44,618 nucleotides of DNA from Bacteroidota bacterium (GCA_013285915.1 JABDGS010000023.1:1-44618); one strand, 5' to 3'. Shown: positions 25,487 through 34,919, counted from the first letter of the stretch. The notes: generated by a model not told the origin, from the sequence alone. Numbers and translations are program-made.

Positions 25487-25496
25487 CCGCTTTTGT

Positions 25497-25895
25497 ATGG
25501 AAAGAAGACGTTTTGTGTTTTTATCTGCATTGGGCGCTGCGGCTTTGGCCACACCGGGTTTACATTGCACCACCCCAAACGCAGCGCTGGACAAAACGTT
25601 ATCTATTCCTGATATGCTTTCGCACCTTGCAGATGAAGCAACCATTCGGGAGGCGGGTGTGGCTTATGGCAGTAAAATGCCGGGTGAATATAATGTTGCG
25701 TTGCTGGAAAAGTTGCTTGCAGGTAATGCCCCTAATACGGGCAGTGACCCTTCTGCAGGAATTAGCAGCCGGTTAGCGGCAAATATTAAGGATGGTTTTA
25801 TGCGCGGTAATACTGTAGTTGTTAAGGGATGGGTGCTGTCGGTAACAGAGGCACGCCAGTGTGCGTTGTATACCCTTATAAAAAAAACCAATTAA
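25497..25895 (+). CDS. Tat-signal small subunit-like protein paired with a GMC oxidoreductase
   Basis: 132 residues. The N-terminus MERRRFVFLSALGAAALATPGLHC combines an RRxF twin-arginine motif with a possible lipobox ending at C24. The mature part is helical and acidic, with SDPSAGISSRLAANIKDGFMRGNTVVVKGW; it holds no cofactor motif. Gluconate-2-dehydrogenase-type GMC enzymes often have a small Tat-carrying subunit that escorts the FAD subunit through Tat export; this fits that role. Its stop is seven bases before the GMC gene. Alternative: a separate lipoprotein. Confidence 0.7.
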   Translation: MERRRFVFLSALGAAALATPGLHCTTPNAALDKTLSIPDMLSHLADEATIREAGVAYGSKMPGEYNVALLEKLLAGNAPNTGSDPSAGISSRLAANIKDGFMRGNTVVVKGWVLSVTEARQCALYTLIKKTN

Positions 25896-25902
25896 CTGCT
25901 AT

Positions 25903-27438
25903 ATGCACATTGATGCAAGGGAATTACCAAACAACTCCCTTATAGAAGGAGATATATGTATTATCGGTGCAGGTGCCGCAGGCATTAGCATCGCAATAGA
26001 CTGGTTAAACACCGGCCATAAAGTAATATTATTAGAAGGTGGTGGTTTTGAAGTAGATGAAACGCTGCAGGACTTATACAGGGGCAAAACAACCGGGCAA
26101 CGCTATTACCCGCTTAAATCTGCCCGCCTGCACTATTTTGGCGGCACTACCGGCCACTGGGGCGGGTATTGCGCAACCCTTGACGATATTGATTTTGTAA
26201 AAAGGGACTGGGTGCCCTTAAGTGGCTGGCCTATAAGCCGGAAGGATATAGACCCTTACTACCCGCTTGCCGGAAAAATGGTGGAAATAGGCCCCGGCGA
26301 ATTTGAGGATACCTACTGGCTGGAAAAGGATAAATCGCTTTTGCCGCTTGTTTTTGATACCAAGGTTGTTTGGAATAAGATGTGGCAGTTTAGCCCGTTT
26401 ACAAGGTTTGGCGATAAATACAGGGATGCTATTGTAAATGCGAAAAATGTGCACTTATATACATACGCAAATGTTACGGATATAATGGCAAATGAAAATG
26501 CAAGCAGTATAACCGGCGTAACCGTAAAAAACCTGCAGGGTAAAACGCATACAGTACGCGCCAAATATTTTGTATTGGCGTGCTGTGCCATTCAAAATGC
26601 CAGGCTGTTGCTTGCTTCAAATAAGCAGGCGCCCAATGGCCTTGGTAATGACCATGATATTGTGGGAAGGCATTTTATGGATCATCTTGAAGTAAATTCT
26701 GCCAACATTTTATTACCGGCCCCATTGCCCCTGAAATTTTATTTAAACGACCCCTTTGTTACAAAAGCAAGGGCCGAATTGGCCATAACCGGTGAGGTAC
26801 AGCGGCAGCACGGCATGCTTAATGGCACCGTAGCTTTATCGCCGCTGGAACTTGTAAAGAATGACCCGCCGATGATTGATTTTTTCCCTGACAGCGCCAC
26901 CAAAACTGTGCAGCATTGGCCATATCTTGAAAAAATGTTTAAAGCGGGAAAACTGCCTGCATCGGCGGGTACGCCATTTAAAGCATACCGCTGTTTTACC
27001 CGTATGGAACAATCGCCCAACCCCGAATCAAGGGTTACACTTGATACGGAGAAAGACGCGTTAGGAGTGCCCCGCGCAAATTTGCACTGGAAGCTTACCC
27101 GGTTAGAAAAAACCAGCATCAGGAAACTCCATATTCTTATCGGGCAGCAGGCGGGAATTTCCGGCATTGGCAGGTTGAGAATGATGGACTGGCTGGATGA
27201 TGAAAATGATAATAACTGGCCGGAAACGCTGGGTGGCGGGTGGCACCACATGGGCACCACGCGTATGCATGACGACCCCAAACAAGGCGTTGTAGACTCA
27301 AATTGTAAAATACATAGTATCAATAACCTTTTTGCGGCTGGCTCATCCTGCTTTACAACTTCCGGCGCCGCCAACCCAACACTAACGCTGATAGCACTGA
27401 CATTAAGGCTTTCAGATCACCTTAAAACGTTGGTATAA
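25903..27438 (+). CDS. GMC-family FAD-dependent oxidoreductase
   Basis: 511 residues. The FAD-binding beta-alpha-beta motif is at 18-30 (CIIGAGAAGISIA) with the E of ILLEGGG. Substrate and cofactor regions include FGGTTGHWGG and the flavin-contact block ACCAIQNARLLLAS. The catalytic pair is H448/H449 in GWHHMGTTRM and N491 in SGAANPTLT, so the H-N variant of the pair. No signal peptide: export would depend on the small subunit upstream. It resembles the large subunit of sugar or sugar-acid dehydrogenases that use a separate electron acceptor. No cytochrome-c gene is next to it, so the acceptor is not shown. Confidence 0.9.
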   Translation: MHIDARELPNNSLIEGDICIIGAGAAGISIAIDWLNTGHKVILLEGGGFEVDETLQDLYRGKTTGQRYYPLKSARLHYFGGTTGHWGGYCATLDDIDFVKRDWVPLSGWPISRKDIDPYYPLAGKMVEIGPGEFEDTYWLEKDKSLLPLVFDTKVVWNKMWQFSPFTRFGDKYRDAIVNAKNVHLYTYANVTDIMANENASSITGVTVKNLQGKTHTVRAKYFVLACCAIQNARLLLASNKQAPNGLGNDHDIVGRHFMDHLEVNSANILLPAPLPLKFYLNDPFVTKARAELAITGEVQRQHGMLNGTVALSPLELVKNDPPMIDFFPDSATKTVQHWPYLEKMFKAGKLPASAGTPFKAYRCFTRMEQSPNPESRVTLDTEKDALGVPRANLHWKLTRLEKTSIRKLHILIGQQAGISGIGRLRMMDWLDDENDNNWPETLGGGWHHMGTTRMHDDPKQGVVDSNCKIHSINNLFAAGSSCFTTSGAANPTLTLIALTLRLSDHLKTLV

Positions 27439-27730
27439 TACGCCGTACAAACCCAGGGTTAAATTTGAATAATTTTTAAAGATTGTGGGGTGCTGCCAGG
27501 CGGCGCGGTAAAATTTTTTAGATAAAAGTTGAAAAATAGTTTGCGAAAAAATGAGACAAAACAGCATTTTTTATATATAGTAATGGGCGCCATGCTATTT
27601 AACTGTTTACAGATTATTGCATTTAAAAATAATCCTAGGCAATAGGGCAATCGCGTAAGTTCTTTGAAAATGTTGTTTAGATAAATTGGGCTTGAATGGT
27701 ATATGAAAAAAAATACTAAAATACAGCTTT

Positions 27731-27771
27731 AAAATTTATATTTAATTGAAAATCAATTAATTATAAATTTT
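27731..27771. terminator. 19-bp AT-only hairpin with three-base loop
   Basis: AAAATTTATATTTAATTGA and TCAATTAATTATAAATTTT are complementary except for one position, with AAA between. It is almost free of G and C, so the stem is weaker than its length suggests. It stands between the ends of two converging genes, about 53 bases beyond the carboxylase stop. Terminator role is inferred. Confidence 0.45.
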
Positions 27772-27782
27772 ACGAGGTGAAT

Positions 27783-27813
27783 TTTTTCCTCCTTTTTCCT
27801 CCCTTTTTCCTCC
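27783..27813. repeat. Polypyrimidine tandem repeat, three units of TTTTTCCTCC
   Basis: Units of TTTTTCCTCC occur at 27783-27792, 27793-27803 (with an extra C) and 27804-27813, followed by TTCC. All-pyrimidine on the plus strand and all-purine on the minus strand. It starts 12 bases past the carboxylase gene end. Confidence 0.7.
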
Positions 27814-27824
27814 TTCCACAATAG

Positions 27825-29435
27825 TTATACCTGGAACACACCTACTTTAAAATCGCCTATTTCGGGATTGTGGTTGGCAGCGTTTATCCCTTCGCTTATC
27901 ACCTCGCGTGTTTGCGCTGGATCGATAATATCGTCCACCCAAAGGCGGGCAGCAGCATAATATGGCGTGGTTTGTTTGTCATAGCGGTCTTTAATTTTAT
28001 CCAACAGTTCTTTTTGCTCTTCAGGGCTAACTTCCCTACCAGCAGTTTGAATTTGCAATAACGTTTTTGCAGCCTGCTCACCCCCCATTACGGCAATTTT
28101 CGCGCCCGGCCACGCATAAATAAAGCGGGGGTCGTAAGCCTTGCCGCACATAGCATAGTTGCCCGCACCGAAGCTGTTGCCGGTAATAATGGTTATTTTG
28201 GGCACAACGCTGTTGGCTACTGCATTTACCAGCTTGGCCCCGTCTTTTATAATGCCTGAATATTCGCTGCGGCTGCCAACCATAAAACCGGTAACGTCCT
28301 GCAGAAAAACGAGGGGTATCTTCTTTTGATTGCAGTTAAGAATAAAACGCGCTGCCTTGTCTGAGCTGTCATTATACAGCACACCACCCAACTGCATCTC
28401 GCCTTTTTTTGTTTTTACAATAAGGCGCTGATTGGCAACAATGCCCACAGCCCAACCATCAATACGGGCGTAACCGCAAATAATTGTTTTGCCATAATCC
28501 TGCTTAAACGCCTGGAAGCTGCCTGCATCAATAATGCAGTCAATAATATTCATCACATCGTAAGGCTTTGTGTTATGCGCAGGCATAGCATCATAAATCT
28601 CATGAGGGGTTTTGGCAGGTGGCACGGTTTCAATCCTGTCAAAACCGGCTTTTTGTTTATGGCCAAGTTTACCAATGATGTTCTTTACCTGGTCAAGACA
28701 TTCCTGTTCGGTTTTAAATTTATAATCAGCAATACCGCTTATTTCAGTATGGGTTGCTGCGCCACCAAGGCTTTCGTTGTCTATATCCTCGCCAATAGCG
28801 GCCTTTACAAGGTATGGCCCTGCAAGGTATATGCTTCCATTACCTTCAACCATAAGTGTTTCATCACTCATTATTGGCAGGTAAGCACCGCCTGCAACGC
28901 AGGGACCCATTACTGCCGCTATTTGCGTAATGCCCATGGCACTCATACGGGCGTTATTGCGAAAAATGCGGCCAAAATGCTCTTTGTCGGGAAATATCTC
29001 ATCCTGCATGGGCAGAAAAACACCGGCACTGTCAACAAGGTAAATTACCGGCAAATGGTTTTCCATCGCTATTTCCTGCATGCGTAAATTTTTCTTGCCT
29101 GTTATAGGGAACCACGCCCCGGCTTTTACCGTTTGGTCGTTAGCCAGTATTATACATTGCCTGCCGCTTACATAACCCATGCCAGCAACAGTGCCGCCTG
29201 CAGGGCAACCGCCCTGTTCAGCATACATATCGTAACCTGCAAAGGCGCCAATTTCTATAAAAGGTTTATCGTTATCGCAGAGGTATGCAACACGTTCACG
29301 GGGGGTGAGTTTATTTTTTTCACGCTGCCGTTCAATGGCTTTTTTTCCGCCGCCCTGTTTTATTTTCTCAAACCGTTGTTGCTTTTCAAACAGCAGTTCT
29401 TTCATCCATTCTGCATTAGCCGTGGTAGTAGTCAT
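27825..29435 (-). CDS. Acyl-CoA carboxylase carboxyltransferase (beta) subunit, closest to methylcrotonoyl-CoA carboxylase
   Basis: 536 residues from the ATG at 29435 (MTTTTANAEWMKELL); the frame extends 32 codons upstream but that part overlaps a family A repeat. It moves carboxyl from carboxybiotin to an acyl-CoA. Blocks: GGCPAGGTVAGMGYVSG, VDSAGVFLPMQDE, MGPCVAGGAYLPIMSDE, and GNSFGAGNYAMCGKAYDPRF with WPGAKIAVMGGEQAA. The NYAMCG and YDPRF wording is typical of MCC beta rather than propionyl-CoA carboxylase. No biotin-carrying alpha subunit lies in the window, so the partner is elsewhere. It would serve leucine breakdown. Substrate identity is inference. Confidence 0.9.
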   Translation of the reverse strand: MTTTTANAEWMKELLFEKQQRFEKIKQGGGKKAIERQREKNKLTPRERVAYLCDNDKPFIEIGAFAGYDMYAEQGGCPAGGTVAGMGYVSGRQCIILANDQTVKAGAWFPITGKKNLRMQEIAMENHLPVIYLVDSAGVFLPMQDEIFPDKEHFGRIFRNNARMSAMGITQIAAVMGPCVAGGAYLPIMSDETLMVEGNGSIYLAGPYLVKAAIGEDIDNESLGGAATHTEISGIADYKFKTEQECLDQVKNIIGKLGHKQKAGFDRIETVPPAKTPHEIYDAMPAHNTKPYDVMNIIDCIIDAGSFQAFKQDYGKTIICGYARIDGWAVGIVANQRLIVKTKKGEMQLGGVLYNDSSDKAARFILNCNQKKIPLVFLQDVTGFMVGSRSEYSGIIKDGAKLVNAVANSVVPKITIITGNSFGAGNYAMCGKAYDPRFIYAWPGAKIAVMGGEQAAKTLLQIQTAGREVSPEEQKELLDKIKDRYDKQTTPYYAAARLWVDDIIDPAQTREVISEGINAANHNPEIGDFKVGVFQV

Positions 29436-29470
29436 AAGTGCAATAAATCGTTGAGGGGCAAAGATAGGCA

Positions 29471-29510
29471 CGAAGCATCGTGAAACGTCAATCGTGAAAC
29501 GTGAAAAGGG
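29471..29510. repeat. Family A interspersed repeat upstream of the carboxylase
   Basis: ATCGTGAAACGTCAATCGTG followed by AAACGTGAAAAG. It lies between the carboxylase start and the TolC-like gene terminator, in what would be the carboxylase promoter side. Confidence 0.75.
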
Positions 29511-29530
29511 AACTGTGCTGTCAGCCAACA

Positions 29531-29555
29531 AAAAAGGGCAGCCTAGAGGCTGCCC
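29531..29555 (-). terminator. Intrinsic terminator of the TolC-like gene
   Basis: On the minus strand, GGGCAGCC-TCTA-GGCTGCCC is followed by a run of T residues. It stands 27 bases beyond the stop of the TolC-family gene, making an ordinary strong terminator for the exporter operon. Confidence 0.9.
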
Positions 29556-29581
29556 TGGAAAATTGTTTATGAAAGCATCAA

Positions 29582-30949
29582 CTACTTAAACGTAAGTTTA
29601 CCCTGGTAGTAATCAAGAATTTTTGTTCTTAAAATATAGTCAAATTTGGTAGCAACAAGGTTAAGTGCTGCCTGGTCTGCACTGGTTTTTGCAATAATGT
29701 ATTCAACCACGGTAGTAACTCCTTCGTTATACCTAACCTGTGCAATACGCGTAGCTTCGTTAAAGTCAGTTACTTCCTCCAATAGTTTCTGATAGCTTGC
29801 GTAGCCGCTGTTTACGTTAATATATGCCTGCTGTATGTTTTGTTGTAAAGCTGTTTTATTTGTGTTCTCATTAAACTTTGCCTGGTCGTAGGCAATTTTA
29901 TTCAATTTTGCGCGTCCGCTTAAACTGAAACCCTGCAAAATAGGGATGTAGAGGCCTACGCCAAAAGATGAGCCAAAGTTGTTACCCAATTGTGTGGCAT
30001 ATGGCACTTTCTTACCTTGTAAATCTGTCCCAAGGCTTGAAAAACTGGTGCCGGCACTGGGGCCAAACGTTACTGTTGGCCACATAGCGCCTTTTGCTGC
30101 CTTCCAGTATTTAAGAGCAGAAAGGGTTTTTAGAGACGAGGATTTTATTGTTGAAAGGTTTTGCAATGCCGCTTGGTAAATATCATCCGGCGTACCATTG
30201 TATGCAGAAGGCTCCACATTTTCGGGTATTTTTTCCAGGTCAAAGTTTGGTGTATAGGGTACATTTAAATATTGCACAAGCGCAATTTTTGAGCTTTCAA
30301 TTGCCTTTTGCAAATTAATTACATTGTATTCGGCTGATGCAAGCTGGCCTTTAAAGTTTGCAAGATCTGCGGGGTTTGATACTGCGCCCTGTTCATTTTG
30401 TTTAGACGCTTTGTCAGTTTGTTGCCTGAACGACTCTACGGATTGTTTAGCAACCATCAGTTGTTCTTCGTTGCTTAATACCTGTATATATGCCAATATA
30501 ACCTGGATACTAATATTGTCTTTTTGGGTTTGTAAGTCCATTTTGGTTGCTTCGTACCCGTATTTATTACCCTGGTAATTATTTCTTATTGCCCCGCCAT
30601 TCCATAATACTTCATTAAAATTTAAGCCCCAGCCTGCACTTGTGGTACTCTGCGTTACATAAGTATTACTTACGGAATTGATAACCCTGCCTTCGCTAAG
30701 GCTGTGGTTAATATTAGCCGATATGGTTGGCAAAAAATTACCAAACGCCTCATGCACATATACCTGGTTATTATCAGCAGTAACGCGGTTGTTATTTATC
30801 TGCAGGTTATTTTTTATGGCTAAAGCTATACATTGGTCTAACGTAACTGTGCCGCTAAGGGCGGTAGTATCCTGTGCAAAACTTCGCCCCGCTAACAACA
30901 CAAATACAATCACTGCTAATGCCATTTTCATTTTCGTAACGCTTTTCAT
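29582..30949 (-). CDS. TolC-family outer-membrane efflux protein
   Basis: 455 residues with a signal peptide (about 1-25, MKMALAVIVFVLLAGRSFAQ). The long helical layout has two alike halves: N-terminal LDQCIALAIKNNLQINNNR and C-terminal repeats LNKIAYDQAKFNENTNKTALQQN and VRYNEGVTTVVEYIIAKTSADQAAL. Residue patterns and length fit the trimeric outer-membrane channel that ends a three-part exporter. It follows the ATPase and permease genes in the same direction (134-base gap), so it is likely the outlet for that ABC transporter. Confidence 0.9.
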   Translation of the reverse strand: MKSVTKMKMALAVIVFVLLAGRSFAQDTTALSGTVTLDQCIALAIKNNLQINNNRVTADNNQVYVHEAFGNFLPTISANINHSLSEGRVINSVSNTYVTQSTTSAGWGLNFNEVLWNGGAIRNNYQGNKYGYEATKMDLQTQKDNISIQVILAYIQVLSNEEQLMVAKQSVESFRQQTDKASKQNEQGAVSNPADLANFKGQLASAEYNVINLQKAIESSKIALVQYLNVPYTPNFDLEKIPENVEPSAYNGTPDDIYQAALQNLSTIKSSSLKTLSALKYWKAAKGAMWPTVTFGPSAGTSFSSLGTDLQGKKVPYATQLGNNFGSSFGVGLYIPILQGFSLSGRAKLNKIAYDQAKFNENTNKTALQQNIQQAYINVNSGYASYQKLLEEVTDFNEATRIAQVRYNEGVTTVVEYIIAKTSADQAALNLVATKFDYILRTKILDYYQGKLTFK

Positions 30950-30979
30950 TTCTTCTGGTCTTTTATGGTTTATAGTTTT

Positions 30980-31020
30980 AACCAGGATTTTTGCCTGATT
31001 TTTCTGATTCGCCTGACGGC
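30980..31020. repeat. Short intergenic repeat between permease and TolC genes
   Basis: The minus strand reads GTCAGGCGAATCAGAAAAAT then CAGGCAAAAATCCTGGT. These nested CAGG/ATCAG units resemble intergenic units seen in other Bacteroidota. They lie in the 134-base gap between the permease stop and the TolC-like start. Confidence 0.5.
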
Positions 31021-31083
31021 TTGGTTTTTATGTAAATAATTCTTAATACTCTCTTCCATCTCCTCACGCCTCAATAGAAAAGG

Positions 31084-33480
31084 CTATTCTGTCCGTAGGC
31101 TCTTTACCGGGTTGCTTAGTGCCGCCTTTATGGCATGGTACCCTACAGTTAACAATGTAATAAGCAGCACCGCAATACCTGCTGCTGCAAAAATGACCCA
31201 CCCTATGCTGATGCGGTAAGCAAAGTCCTGCAGCCACTTGTTTGAAGTTATCCATGCAATGGGTGTTGCAATAACAAACGCAATAATTACCAGCTGCAAA
31301 AACTCCCTGCACAGCAGGTTAACAATGTTACTAATGCTGGCACCCAATACTTTTCTAACACCTATTTCTTTAGTGCGTTGCAGTGTGGTAAACGCAGCCA
31401 GCCCAAATAACCCAAGGCAGGCCAATATTAATGCTATAGCTGCAAAAAGGCTAAATATGGATGCTGTTTTTTGTTCAGCTATGTACAGCTTGTTATAATC
31501 TTCATCCAAAAAATGGTATTCAAAAGGGCGGCTGGGCACACGTTGTTTCCAATAGGCGCCAATTTTATCTACTGTGGCCGTAACATCAGGGCTGCCGATG
31601 CGTATAAAGGTGCTGTACAACATTTCGTTGTTAAGAAATAAGGCCAGCGGCTTTATAGTTTCGTGAAGCGATGTAAAGTGAAAATCTTTTACAACTGCCT
31701 TAATTATACCCGGATTGTTTTTATAGATGGTTTTATTTATGGCTTCTTCAGGCGAATAACCTAACTGTTTGCAGAGCGACTCATTTATAATAAATGGATA
31801 GCGATAATTTTTACCGCCATTTGAGGTATCAAGCAAGGCTAGGTCGGCCCTGGTAAAGTTGCTGCCCGCAACAATGGGTATTTTTAAAGTATTTACAAAA
31901 TCCATATCAACAGGCAATGCATTTACGCTGATGCCCTTATCTGTTGATTCACTGGTTTTTTTGATCATATCGCCCCAGCCGATATAAGTAGGCGTTTCGT
32001 ACGCTGATGTTACGCTTTGCACACCGGGCACTAATTTTAAACCTGCCTTGTACCCTTCGTAATTATTTAAGCTTGAGTTGTCGAGAGGCAGAACCAGCAA
32101 GTGTTCCTTGTCATAGCCAAGGTCTTTATTCTGCATAAAATGCAACTGCCGTTGCACAACTATGGTGGCTATTATAAGAAATACACTTATAACAAACTGC
32201 GCCACTATAAGCGTTTTACGCAGGCCGTTACCGGATTTTGAAAAGCTAAAACCCGTTTTTAATATTTTTGAAAGCCCCATGCCCGATAAAATAAATGCGG
32301 GGTAGGCGCAGGCTATAAAGCTTACCAATACACTAAGCAACAGCATAGCCAAAATGGGCAACGGCGCAAACAGCACGCTTGTTGTTAAAGCCTTACCGGT
32401 TATGTTATTAAATATAGGCAGCAACGATGTGCTTGCTACCAATGCCAGTACTAATGCAATAAATGTTATAAGGCCGCTTTCGCCTACAAACTGTAAAAAC
32501 AGTTGGCCCCGCCTGGCACCCATTACTTTGCGCATACCAATTTCACCCAGCCTGGTGGCTGATTGCGCGGTAGCGAGATTTGTATAATTAATGCAGGCTA
32601 TAATTAATATAAGCAGGCCAATGGCAAACATAATGTACACGTAGTTTATATTACCGTTGGGCTCAAGGCCACCATTAGCTGAATGCAGGTGCACGCTAAG
32701 CAATGGTTCAAGCACGTAAGTAAGATAGTCGCCGCCGGTCATTTTTAGCTCCGCACTTATTGATGTGCGCATGTAGCTGTCAATTTGTTTTTGCGCAGAA
32801 GCAATATTGGTTTCTTTGTTCAGCAGTGTGTATGTGATATAGTTTTGCGTCCACCACTCTTCAGTTTTTGAAACGGGCAGGGACGTGAATGATGCAACAA
32901 AATCGAATCTTATCTGCGAATTGCCAGGCGCATCTTTACAAACGCCTGTTACTATATAATCGCCACGCGAACCAAAATTCAAAGTTTTACCAACCGGGTT
33001 TTCATCACCAAAATATTTGGTGGCCATTGTTTGTGTTAGCACCACCTGGTTGGGTGAGTTAAGTACGGTAGCAGGGTTGCCTTCAATAAGGTTAAATGAA
33101 AACATTTTGAAAAAAGGCGCGTCAGCATATAAAACCCTTTTTTCAGTAAACTGCCTGTCTTTATATTTTACAATACGGCTGCTGTTAATAAGCCTTGCAT
33201 AATCCTCAATAAACGAAAAAGTTCTTTTTAACTGTGGGCCGGCCTTTGTACCTGTAACAGCGCCGTTCTCTATTTCGCCTTCGTGCGATGTTTGGTGTAC
33301 TACACGCAACAGCCGGCTGCTGTTGATGTTAAACTTATCGTAACTAAGTTCATCCGTAATATAAAGCCCAATCAATATGCAGCTTGTTATGCCAACAGCA
33401 AGCCCAAACACATTTATAAACGAATACATTTTGTTTCGCCTTATGCTGCGCCAGCCCGTTTTAAAAAAGCTTTTTATCAT
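31084..33480 (-). CDS. MacB/FtsX-type ABC transporter permease
   Basis: 798 residues with the long two-FtsX layout of Bacteroidota permeases. The first segment (about 20-45, SFINVFGLAVGITSCILIGLYI) is followed by a periplasmic MacB-like domain (~50-280), three or four helices (~285-415), a second periplasmic domain and a closing FtsX block with helices near 675-790. Key blocks: GEIGMRKVMGARRGQLFLQF and KEIGVRKVLGASISNIV, which form the cytoplasmic coupling helices for the ATPase. The end reads NPVKSLRTE. It follows the ATPase gene by 27 bases, so the two form the transporter. Substrate unknown; relatives pump peptides, lipoproteins or drugs. Confidence 0.92.
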   Translation of the reverse strand: MIKSFFKTGWRSIRRNKMYSFINVFGLAVGITSCILIGLYITDELSYDKFNINSSRLLRVVHQTSHEGEIENGAVTGTKAGPQLKRTFSFIEDYARLINSSRIVKYKDRQFTEKRVLYADAPFFKMFSFNLIEGNPATVLNSPNQVVLTQTMATKYFGDENPVGKTLNFGSRGDYIVTGVCKDAPGNSQIRFDFVASFTSLPVSKTEEWWTQNYITYTLLNKETNIASAQKQIDSYMRTSISAELKMTGGDYLTYVLEPLLSVHLHSANGGLEPNGNINYVYIMFAIGLLILIIACINYTNLATAQSATRLGEIGMRKVMGARRGQLFLQFVGESGLITFIALVLALVASTSLLPIFNNITGKALTTSVLFAPLPILAMLLLSVLVSFIACAYPAFILSGMGLSKILKTGFSFSKSGNGLRKTLIVAQFVISVFLIIATIVVQRQLHFMQNKDLGYDKEHLLVLPLDNSSLNNYEGYKAGLKLVPGVQSVTSAYETPTYIGWGDMIKKTSESTDKGISVNALPVDMDFVNTLKIPIVAGSNFTRADLALLDTSNGGKNYRYPFIINESLCKQLGYSPEEAINKTIYKNNPGIIKAVVKDFHFTSLHETIKPLALFLNNEMLYSTFIRIGSPDVTATVDKIGAYWKQRVPSRPFEYHFLDEDYNKLYIAEQKTASIFSLFAAIALILACLGLFGLAAFTTLQRTKEIGVRKVLGASISNIVNLLCREFLQLVIIAFVIATPIAWITSNKWLQDFAYRISIGWVIFAAAGIAVLLITLLTVGYHAIKAALSNPVKSLRTE

Positions 33481-33507
33481 ACAGATCTTTTATGCAATAA
33501 AATGAGG

Positions 33508-34185
33508 CTATTTTTCTTCTATTCTCTCAATCCTTCCGTCAAGAAGGTGAATGATGCGTGAACCGTATTCGGCATTTTTTTCACTGTGTGTTACCTGTAT
33601 AATGGTAACACCATCTTCTTCATTAAGCTTTTTAAACAAGTCCATAATTTCCTCGCCCTGCTTGCTATTAAGGTTACCTGTAGGTTCATCAGCCAAAATT
33701 AATTTTGGTTTGCCAACCAACGCACGGGCTATACCCACAAGCTGTTGCTGACCGCCTGAAAGCTGTGTTGGAAAAAGATCTTTTTTGCCCACTATCTGAA
33801 AGCGGTCTAATATATCGGCAACAATGGCTTTACGTTCGCCTGTTTTGCTGTCACTGTAGATTAGCGGTGTCTCAATATTTTCATAAACTGTAAGCTCATC
33901 TATAAGATGGTACGCCTGGAAAACAAAGCCGATGTATTTTTTGTACAAAGCGCTGCGGTGCTTTTCTTTTAATTTATGTACAGCTTCGTGCAGAAAATTA
34001 TATTCACCCTCATCAAATTCATCCAGCATACCCATTACGTTAAGCAGGGTAGATTTGCCGGAACCTGAAGGGCCCATAATTGATACAAATTCGCCCTCTT
34101 TTATGGTAAGGTTTACGTCTTTTAATAAAAAAGTTCTCACCCCGCCAATAGTTAGCCATTTCGAAACGTGCTTAAGTTCTATCAT
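33508..34185 (-). CDS. ABC transporter ATP-binding protein (MacB/LolD type)
   Basis: 225 residues from the ATG at 34185 (MIELKHVSKW); the frame extends 11 codons upstream without sense. Walker A GPSGSGKST at 38-46, Q-loop Q90, signature LSGGQ at 142-146, Walker B LILADE at 162-167 with catalytic E167, and H200 in the switch. The residue after LSGGQQQ is L149 where the family nearly always has R (LSGGQQQRV), an odd change. It opens the operon with the permease (27-base gap) and TolC-like gene. The three permeases beyond 36957 have no ATPase of their own nearby and may share it. Confidence 0.95.
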   Translation of the reverse strand: MIELKHVSKWLTIGGVRTFLLKDVNLTIKEGEFVSIMGPSGSGKSTLLNVMGMLDEFDEGEYNFLHEAVHKLKEKHRSALYKKYIGFVFQAYHLIDELTVYENIETPLIYSDSKTGERKAIVADILDRFQIVGKKDLFPTQLSGGQQQLVGIARALVGKPKLILADEPTGNLNSKQGEEIMDLFKKLNEEDGVTIIQVTHSEKNAEYGSRIIHLLDGRIERIEEK

Positions 34186-34919
34186 GATGTTGTTGTTATT
34201 TCTCCCAATGTTACGCAATTAAGGTTACAAATACATGCCAATACCTATTATCATTGATTAACAATAAGTTGTAGTTTATTCTTATTTTAAAGTGTACGGT
34301 TTTGATACACTTGTTGTGTCATTTCGTTACATAAAAGCGGCCTCATCCTGCTTGCTTCAGTATCACACAAGGTTCCCTGGTATGTACCGGGAAAAGATAA
34401 AAAACTGGATTGAGAAGAAAATACCAGGCGGCTTGAGTTCTAAAATGCTGCATTTGTTCAACCACAAACTTCACTTCAATTACCAAAAGTATTTTCATAA
34501 ATATAATGGTTTAGATCTAAATTGCCAGCCGCTCAGTCAAAAGCGGCGCTAATATACAGTCATTGTTTCACAACCCACATATGACGCTATTCTGGTGTCT
34601 TTATTCAATAAAATATGTAACGCATTGGGCCTTTGTGAAGAATATAACACACCCGCATGGCGATTTTAAGATTTAGCTTCACTAAATACACTATCTTTAG
34701 TGCGGTCTTCAAGAAAACATTGGTTCTACAAAAAAAGTGAAAGACATCTGTCACTCTCAATATTTTCTTCAATCTCCGCAAAGTAATACTTAACTATTTC
34801 AATAAGTTATCGCTGCACAGGCCTGGTGCATTAGGCTATGTGTAACATATTTAAAGTTATACCGGTGGCTATTGCTTTGAGGCTAACACCAGGTTATTTA
34901 AAATTTTAATTTAAAAATT
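34186..34919. other. 734-base divergent intergenic region
   Basis: It separates the minus-strand ATPase operon from the plus-strand four-gene set, so both promoters must lie here. An 86-codon plus-strand frame at 34292-34552 has poor composition and no homology that I recognise. A 7-bp dyad CACTAAA/TTTAGTG is at 34680-34702. The last 25 bases before 34920 are almost pure A and T. Nothing else is supported. Confidence 0.5.

Larger units (their letters stand above)
27439..27824. other. Gene-free stretch between converging GMC and carboxylase genes
   Basis: 386 bases, A/T-rich. It holds a long hairpin (27731-27771) and a polypyrimidine tandem repeat (27783-27813). No coding sequence or promoter is supported. 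Confidence 0.6.

Noticed and set aside
26739..27374. A 211-codon minus-strand open frame inside the GMC gene
   Set aside because: It is antisense to a clear GMC oxidoreductase with intact motifs; the frame is open by codon bias and the product has no recognisable features.
34292..34552. An 86-codon plus-strand frame in the large divergent gap
   Set aside because: Composition and amino-acid order are not protein-like, no recognisable family and no supporting promoter or neighbour; left as non-coding.
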